A stretch of DNA of 64,000 nt, from the NCBI RefSeq assembly GCF_000619825.1, contig NZ_JHUW01000006.1, positions 248,001 through 312,000 on the forward strand, read 5' to 3'. Shown piece by piece: positions 59,012 to 64,000 of the stretch. The notes beneath the pieces were generated by a model. The model saw only the letters and a program-made list of their open reading frames with translations, did no database searches and was not told the DNA's origin. This DNA comes from Prevotella sp. MA2016 (GTDB lineage: Bacteria; Bacteroidota; Bacteroidia; Bacteroidales; Bacteroidaceae). A program made the translations under genes and the position numbers. How positions within the stretch are numbered: position 1 is the stretch's first letter; each line of letters begins with the position of its first letter.

Positions 59012-61507
59012 ATGAAATTACTTAAGTACTTATTTTTGATGGCGTTAGGCATTTTCGTGCTTAGCGCAAACGCCCAGACGGATAGTCGTAAGGGCAATAT
59101 CAGCGCTGTGCTCTATCAGCTGACGTTTAATATCTCAGAGAATCCACAGACAAAGGTGACAGGTAAGGCTACCATCACTTTTGACACCAGGACTAAACAG
59201 GATGTGGTGCTCGATTTCCAGGGCATCCCTGGCGACGTGATGGTGTATAAGGCCAATAAGGGAAAGCCTAAGAAGGCTGCTGCAAAGGTGCAGAACGGGC
59301 AGATTATCATTCCTGGTAAGATGTTTAAACCTGGTACCAACAAGGTGGTGATTGATTTCACCAGTCAGGATAAAGCCCTGGTGCGTAGTGGTAGCGTGGT
59401 TTACACACAGGTGCAGGCTGATGAGGCGCGTGCACTCTTCCCTTGTTTTGATGTGGATGGACTGCGTGCTCAGTTCCAGACAACTATCAATGCACCAGCA
59501 GGATGGAAAACAATTGCCTTGGAGATGGCAGAGAAGACAACACTGTCGAACTATGTGTTCGCTGTTGGTAAATTCAATGAGAAGTCATCAACTATTGATG
59601 GTCGTACCTTGCATATTTATTATACAGAGACCGATCCTCTTAAGGTGGCTCAGATTGATCAGGTGTTCGCTGAGGTGTCGAAGGCCATGAAGTGGATGGA
59701 AGGCTATACTGGCATCGCAAATCCTTATCAGAAGGAGGGCGTAGTCTATATCTTGCCAAGTTTCCAGTTGGGTGGTTTGGAGCGTCGTGGTGCTGTGGCA
59801 CTTAACGAGAAGTCTGTATTCCTTGGCAAGAAACCATCGAAGGAAGATTTGCTGAAGCGTACAGAGTTGATTGCCCACGAAACAGCTCATATTTGGTTTG
59901 GTAATATTGTGGCTATCGACGAGCCTTGGGCCAAGGAGGTTTTGGCAAACTTCATGGCATCTAAGATTACCCGTAGTCAGTATAAGAAGGATGAGTTTGA
60001 AATTAATTTCATGAACACTTATCTGCACAATGCGATGGCGCTAGATCGCACAGAGGGTTCGCACCCTATTGCTCAGGATTTGGATGATCCACATAACCCT
60101 GTTTGGATGTACGACCATATCAACTATTGCAAGGCGCCTGCCATGATGCGTATGCTTGAGGATGAAATGGGTGCACAGGCTATGCAGAATGGACTGCAGC
60201 AGTGCTTGAAGGATCGCTTCCTGGGACATATCAGTTGGAATGAGATTGTGGAGACACTCGATAAACAAGTGCCTGGCGCTGGAGTTCGTCAGTTCTGCGA
60301 GGTGTGGGTAAAGCAGAAGGGAATGCCTGTTATTACAACCTCTTACAGAGATGGTAATGTGGTTGTTTCGCAGAGTGACCCTTATGGTCGCGGTCTGTGC
60401 TGGCGCCAGAAGTTTGAGGTGAAGGTGATAAGCACCTTGGGACAGGCTCAGACTATTAAAGTGGATATGCAACAGCCCACGATGACCTTCAAAGTAAAAG
60501 GTGGTAGCGCTCCTGGATATATTATACCTAACCAGGATGGACGTGGCTATGGACGTTTTACACTTGATGATAAGTATGTGAAGATTCTGCCTATGCGACT
60601 TATTACAACGCGCAACGATCTGAATCGCTATACCTTGCTCAATCTGATTCACGATAACTATCTGCAGGGCAAATTGGCACCATCGCATTTCGGTGAGTTG
60701 TTCCGCTTCCTGGGCCGTGAGAAGAATCCACTCATTATGGAGACAGCCATTAACCAAATGCATAAGATAGCTTCCGACCTGACCATGCGTCAGCGCTATA
60801 CACTAGAACTGGTTATTATGGACCTGCTTGGTGAGAACAAGACAAAGGATTGTCGCCAGTTGGTATTGCGTAAGTTGGGTACCAGTGCCATCTCGCCTGA
60901 GGTGTTGGATAAGTTGCAGACTATCTTGGATCGCCATAATGAGTCGGTACTTGATGAGCACGATTATATGGAGATTGCCTATCGTTTGGCTATTACTCGT
61001 CCAGATCGTCGCCAGCAGATTCTCGACAAGGAGCGTGCTCGTCTGACTACAGATGAATTGCGCCAGGAGTTCGACTTCGTGAGTCGCGCTACAAATCCTA
61101 ATGCTGATGCCCGTGTAGAGGTGTTCAAGAGCTTGCTGAAGTCAGAGAACCGTCAGAATGAGGAGTGGGTGCTGAGCACCTTGCGCTTGCTGAACTCTGA
61201 TGTGTTTGAGCCACAGAGTAATGTGTATATTGTAGAAGGATTGAAGGCGCTGCCTAAGATTCAGAAGACCACCAGCTTGGCCTTCCCCAGCCGCTGGACT
61301 CAAACGCTGATAGCTCCCCATAAGAGTGCTGAAGCTAAGACTGAGGTTAGGAAGTTCCTGAATAGCTCAGCTGATTTCCCTGCCAATCTGAAGAACTATG
61401 TATATGAGTCGGCTTGGGTGCTGATGAATCAGATTCCCTATGCAGATAAATCTGCTCAGCCAGTAGCCAAGACATCGGTTAAGGATAAGACAAAGAAAAA
61501 GAAGTAA
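59012..61507 (+). CDS. Exported M1-family aminopeptidase
   Basis: An 831-residue zinc metallopeptidase with a signal peptide (about 1-21, ending SANAQ). An N-terminal beta saddle (25-215) precedes the catalytic domain, with LIAHETAHIWFGNIVA (HExxH at about 291-295; zinc ligands) and the third ligand Glu in PWAKEVLANFM, 18 residues on. The exopeptidase loop that is usually GGMEN reads GGLERRGAV here (about 251-259), keeping the Glu that binds the free amino end. The C-terminal half is ERAP-type helical repeats. It should trim peptides in the periplasm, working with the S46 dipeptidyl peptidase. The tail is Lys-rich (KDKTKKKK). Confidence 0.9.
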   Translation: MKLLKYLFLMALGIFVLSANAQTDSRKGNISAVLYQLTFNISENPQTKVTGKATITFDTRTKQDVVLDFQGIPGDVMVYKANKGKPKKAAAKVQNGQIIIPGKMFKPGTNKVVIDFTSQDKALVRSGSVVYTQVQADEARALFPCFDVDGLRAQFQTTINAPAGWKTIALEMAEKTTLSNYVFAVGKFNEKSSTIDGRTLHIYYTETDPLKVAQIDQVFAEVSKAMKWMEGYTGIANPYQKEGVVYILPSFQLGGLERRGAVALNEKSVFLGKKPSKEDLLKRTELIAHETAHIWFGNIVAIDEPWAKEVLANFMASKITRSQYKKDEFEINFMNTYLHNAMALDRTEGSHPIAQDLDDPHNPVWMYDHINYCKAPAMMRMLEDEMGAQAMQNGLQQCLKDRFLGHISWNEIVETLDKQVPGAGVRQFCEVWVKQKGMPVITTSYRDGNVVVSQSDPYGRGLCWRQKFEVKVISTLGQAQTIKVDMQQPTMTFKVKGGSAPGYIIPNQDGRGYGRFTLDDKYVKILPMRLITTRNDLNRYTLLNLIHDNYLQGKLAPSHFGELFRFLGREKNPLIMETAINQMHKIASDLTMRQRYTLELVIMDLLGENKTKDCRQLVLRKLGTSAISPEVLDKLQTILDRHNESVLDEHDYMEIAYRLAITRPDRRQQILDKERARLTTDELRQEFDFVSRATNPNADARVEVFKSLLKSENRQNEEWVLSTLRLLNSDVFEPQSNVYIVEGLKALPKIQKTTSLAFPSRWTQTLIAPHKSAEAKTEVRKFLNSSADFPANLKNYVYESAWVLMNQIPYADKSAQPVAKTSVKDKTKKKK

Positions 61508-61559
61508 ACAAGTTGGAAATGTTTTAGTGTTATAATTTGCGTGTTTAAGGAAAAAGTAG

Positions 61560-61567
61560 TACCTTTG
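61560..61567 (+). promoter_or_regulatory. Promoter for purL with -33 TTTG and -7 TACCTTTG
   Basis: TACCTTTG ends 35 bases before the ATG, and TTTG at 61536-61539 lies 20 bases upstream of it, the expected -33 spacing. Confidence 0.75.
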
Positions 61568-61602
61568 CACGCAAATTTTAATATATATAAAATAAGTAAG
61601 GT

Positions 61603-64000
61603 ATGATAAGCTTCTTTCAGACCCCACAGAAGACGGTGATCGCCACTGAGGTTGATCACGCGCTGAGTGAACAGGAAATCAAGGAATTAAACTGGCTCTA
61701 TGGTGGCGCTACGCTATTAGACGCACAGCAGCTGCAGGGCTATTATGTTGGTCCGCGCCGCGAGATGGTGACACCATGGTCGACAAATGCCGTTGAGATT
61801 ACACAGAATATGGGCCTCAGCGGCATTTCTCGTATAGAGGAATATTTTGCCGTTGACTCTAAGGATGCTGAGCACGATGAGATGTTGCAGCGTATGTATG
61901 ATGGCTTGAACCAGGATATCTTCACTATCAACATCAAGCCTGAGCCAATTAAGTATGTGGACAATCTGGAAGAATATAATGAGCAGGAAGGTCTGGCTCT
62001 CAGCCCTGAGGAGATTGAATATCTGCACGGACTGGAGAAGAAGAACGGACGTCCCCTGACCGACTCTGAGATTTTCGGTTTCGCTCAGATCAACTCAGAG
62101 CATTGCCGTCATAAGATTTTCGGTGGTACCTTTATCATCGATGGCAAGGAGATGGAGTCAAGTCTCTTCGCAATGATTAAGAAGACTACACAGGAGAATC
62201 CTAATAAGATTCTTTCTGCCTACAAGGATAATGTTGCTTTTGCACAGGGACCTGTGGTAGAGCAGTTTGCTCCTGCCGACCAGAGCACCAGCGACTATTT
62301 CCAGGTGAAGGATATTGAGAGTGTTATCTCGCTGAAGGCAGAGACTCATAACTTCCCAACAACAGTTGAACCATTCAATGGTGCTGCTACAGGTACTGGT
62401 GGTGAGATCCGCGACCGTATGGGTGGTGGCGTAGGTTCATGGCCTATCGCAGGTACCGCTGTTTATATGACTGCTTATCCCCGTCTGCATGATGATGAGG
62501 GAGTTGCACGTGATTGGGAGGATATCCTGCCCGTACGTCAGTGGTTGTACCAGACCCCACAGCAAATCCTGACCAAGGCTTCGAATGGCGCTTCAGACTT
62601 TGGTAACAAGTTCGGTCAGCCACTGATTTGTGGTTCTGTACTGACATTCGAGCATCAGGAGGGTAAGGAGAAGTATGCTTACGATAAGGTAATCATGCTA
62701 GCTGGTGGTGTTGGTTATGGCACCAAGCGCGACTGCTTGAAGAAGGAACCTCAGAAGGGTAACAAGGTAGTAGTTGTTGGTGGTGATAACTACCGTATCG
62801 GTCTTGGTGGTGGTTCTGTATCATCAGTAGATACTGGTCGCTATAGCAATGGCATCGAGTTGAACGCTGTTCAGCGTGCCAACCCTGAGATGCAGAAGCG
62901 TGCCTACAATCTGGTGCGTGCCCTCTGTGAGGAAGATGTGAACCCAGTTGTCTCTATCCATGACCATGGTTCTGCCGGACACCTGAACTGCTTGTCAGAG
63001 CTCGTTGAGGAGTGCGGAGGTGAGATTGATATGACCAAGTTGCCTATTGGCGACAAGACTTTGAGCTCAAAGGAGATTATCGCTAACGAGAGTCAGGAGC
63101 GTATGGGCTTGCTCATCGACGAGAAGCATATCGAGCATGTGCGTAAAATTGCTGAGCGCGAGCGTGCTCCACTGTATGTAGTAGGTGAAACCACTGGCGA
63201 TGCCCACTTCTCGTTCAAGCAGGGCGACGGTGTGAAGCCTTTCGATTTGGATGTGGCTCAGATGTTTGGTCACTCACCAAAGACCATTATGAAAGATAAT
63301 ACTGTAGAACGTCACTATGCTGACGTAACCTACAGCCAGGATAAGATTAATGAATACCTCGACCGTGTACTGCAGTTGGAGGCTGTGGCTTGTAAGGACT
63401 GGTTGACCAATAAGGTAGACCGTTCTGTAACAGGTAAGATTGCTCGTCAGCAGTGTCAGGGTGAGATACAGTTGCCATTGAGTGACTGTGGTGTAGTAGC
63501 CCTCGACTATCGTGGCAAGAAGGGTATCGCAACTGCTCTTGGTCATGCGCCTCAGGCTGGTCTGGCTAATCCTGCTGCAGGTTCTGTTCTGTCTGTTGCT
63601 GAGGCTCTGACAAACATCGTTTGGGCGCCGCTGGCCGACGGAATGGATTCGCTGAGCCTCTCTGCCAACTGGATGTGGCCTTGCCGCTCGCAGGAGGGTG
63701 AGGACGCCCGTCTCTATGCTGGTGTGAAGGCACTCTCTGATTTCTGCTGCGACCTGCATATCAACGTGCCTACAGGTAAGGACTCTCTGTCTTTGAGTCA
63801 GCAGTATCCTAATGGTGAAAAGATTATCTCTCCAGGAACCGTCATCGTATCTGCTGGTGGTGAGGTGAGCGATATCAAGAAGGTGGTAAGTCCTGTATTG
63901 GTTAACGATAAGAATGCATCACTCTATCATATCGACTTCTCCTTCGACGAGCAGCGTCTTGGTGGTTCTGCCTTTGCTCAGAGCTTAGGTAAGGTGGGCG
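61603..64000 (+). CDS. purL: Phosphoribosylformylglycinamidine synthase (large single-chain PurL), 3' end beyond window
   Basis: The frame from the ATG at 61603 is open to the window edge (799 codons of an expected 1230 or so). The enzyme converts FGAR to FGAM with ATP and glutamine in purine synthesis. Visible blocks: the N-terminal PurS-like domain (DHALSEQEIKELNWLYGG), LTDSEIFGFAQINSEHCRHK (about 147-166; catalytic His), KAETHNFPTTVEPFNGAATG (about 246-265), GGEIRDRMGGGVGSWPIAGT (about 267-286), GKEKYAYDKVIMLAGGVGYG, and CCDLHINVPTGKDSLSL (about 716-732). The glutaminase domain is not in the window. It has its own promoter. No other pur gene is visible. Confidence 0.96.
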   Translation, partial: MISFFQTPQKTVIATEVDHALSEQEIKELNWLYGGATLLDAQQLQGYYVGPRREMVTPWSTNAVEITQNMGLSGISRIEEYFAVDSKDAEHDEMLQRMYDGLNQDIFTINIKPEPIKYVDNLEEYNEQEGLALSPEEIEYLHGLEKKNGRPLTDSEIFGFAQINSEHCRHKIFGGTFIIDGKEMESSLFAMIKKTTQENPNKILSAYKDNVAFAQGPVVEQFAPADQSTSDYFQVKDIESVISLKAETHNFPTTVEPFNGAATGTGGEIRDRMGGGVGSWPIAGTAVYMTAYPRLHDDEGVARDWEDILPVRQWLYQTPQQILTKASNGASDFGNKFGQPLICGSVLTFEHQEGKEKYAYDKVIMLAGGVGYGTKRDCLKKEPQKGNKVVVVGGDNYRIGLGGGSVSSVDTGRYSNGIELNAVQRANPEMQKRAYNLVRALCEEDVNPVVSIHDHGSAGHLNCLSELVEECGGEIDMTKLPIGDKTLSSKEIIANESQERMGLLIDEKHIEHVRKIAERERAPLYVVGETTGDAHFSFKQGDGVKPFDLDVAQMFGHSPKTIMKDNTVERHYADVTYSQDKINEYLDRVLQLEAVACKDWLTNKVDRSVTGKIARQQCQGEIQLPLSDCGVVALDYRGKKGIATALGHAPQAGLANPAAGSVLSVAEALTNIVWAPLADGMDSLSLSANWMWPCRSQEGEDARLYAGVKALSDFCCDLHINVPTGKDSLSLSQQYPNGEKIISPGTVIVSAGGEVSDIKKVVSPVLVNDKNASLYHIDFSFDEQRLGGSAFAQSLGKVG

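Overview
The window is a 64 kb chromosomal piece from a member of the Bacteroidota, most likely a gut or rumen Prevotella-type bacterium (Prevotellaceae). The evidence is the Bacteroidota -7 promoter box TAnnTTTG in front of almost every transcription unit, the lack of Shine-Dalgarno sequences, and family content typical of the group: S46 dipeptidyl peptidase, DUF4491, LruC/DUF4842 lipoproteins, SpmAB fusion, PSD-like lipoprotein and secreted GH3 and carbohydrate esterases. I see no rRNA, CRISPR array, insertion sequence or prophage. One tRNA gene (Met, CAT) is present.

Layout. 1-6.2 kb (minus strand): an AT-rich accessory operon next to the tRNA gene, reading ECF sigma factor, one-pass membrane protein (probable anti-sigma factor), AbiH-family protein, exported TPR-CHAT protein, then the start of another exported protein cut by the window edge. 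6.4-8.4 kb: tRNA-Met with its own promoter and terminator, ribF and a CPBP protease. 8.5-20.4 kb (minus strand): a second ECF sigma/anti-sigma pair, then a very tightly packed run read topA, aroK, speA, PSD-like lipoprotein, SpoIIE phosphatase/kinase, STAS protein, RelA/SpoT synthetase, argB. 20.4-24.9 kb: Nudix hydrolase, two divergent carbohydrate esterases, DUF4491, and a thioredoxin-fold lipoprotein without the CxxC. 25-36 kb (mostly plus strand): pnp, a structured leader followed by rplM-rpsI-rpsB-tsf, a PfkB kinase, a flavodiiron protein, a LOG protein, an exported flavodoxin and a DEAD-box helicase. 36-36.5 kb: a convergent spacer full of short repeats. 36.5-41.4 kb (minus strand): SpmAB fusion, flippase, S46 peptidase. 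41.5-47.6 kb: three related LruC/DUF4842 lipoproteins. 47.7-52.8 kb: uracil permease, then a GH3 glucosidase and CE1-type esterase pair. 52.85-53.15 kb: a second repeat-rich convergent spacer. 53.2-64 kb: MgtC, GNAT, SF1 helicase, a pyridoxamine kinase/pseudouridine synthase pair, M1 aminopeptidase, and purL running off the right edge.

How the genes work together. Most of the window is core housekeeping: ribosome and RNA turnover, topology, FAD, arginine/polyamine, shikimate and purine synthesis. Around it are peptide and plant-polysaccharide use (S46, M1, GH3, three esterases) and cell-surface lipoproteins. Two signalling modules stand out. One is the tRNA-adjacent sigma/anti-sigma/AbiH/CHAT operon, which looks like an inducible defence or stress-suicide cassette. 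The other is the SpoIIE-STAS-HATPase partner-switching unit joined to a (p)ppGpp-synthetase-like gene and a PSD-like lipoprotein. The best candidates for undescribed biology are the AbiH/CHAT operon, the partner-switching/alarmone operon, the structured rplM leader and the two phased-repeat spacers.

Limits. All calls come from reading the sequence; no database search, structure prediction or folding program was run, and residue positions are approximate.
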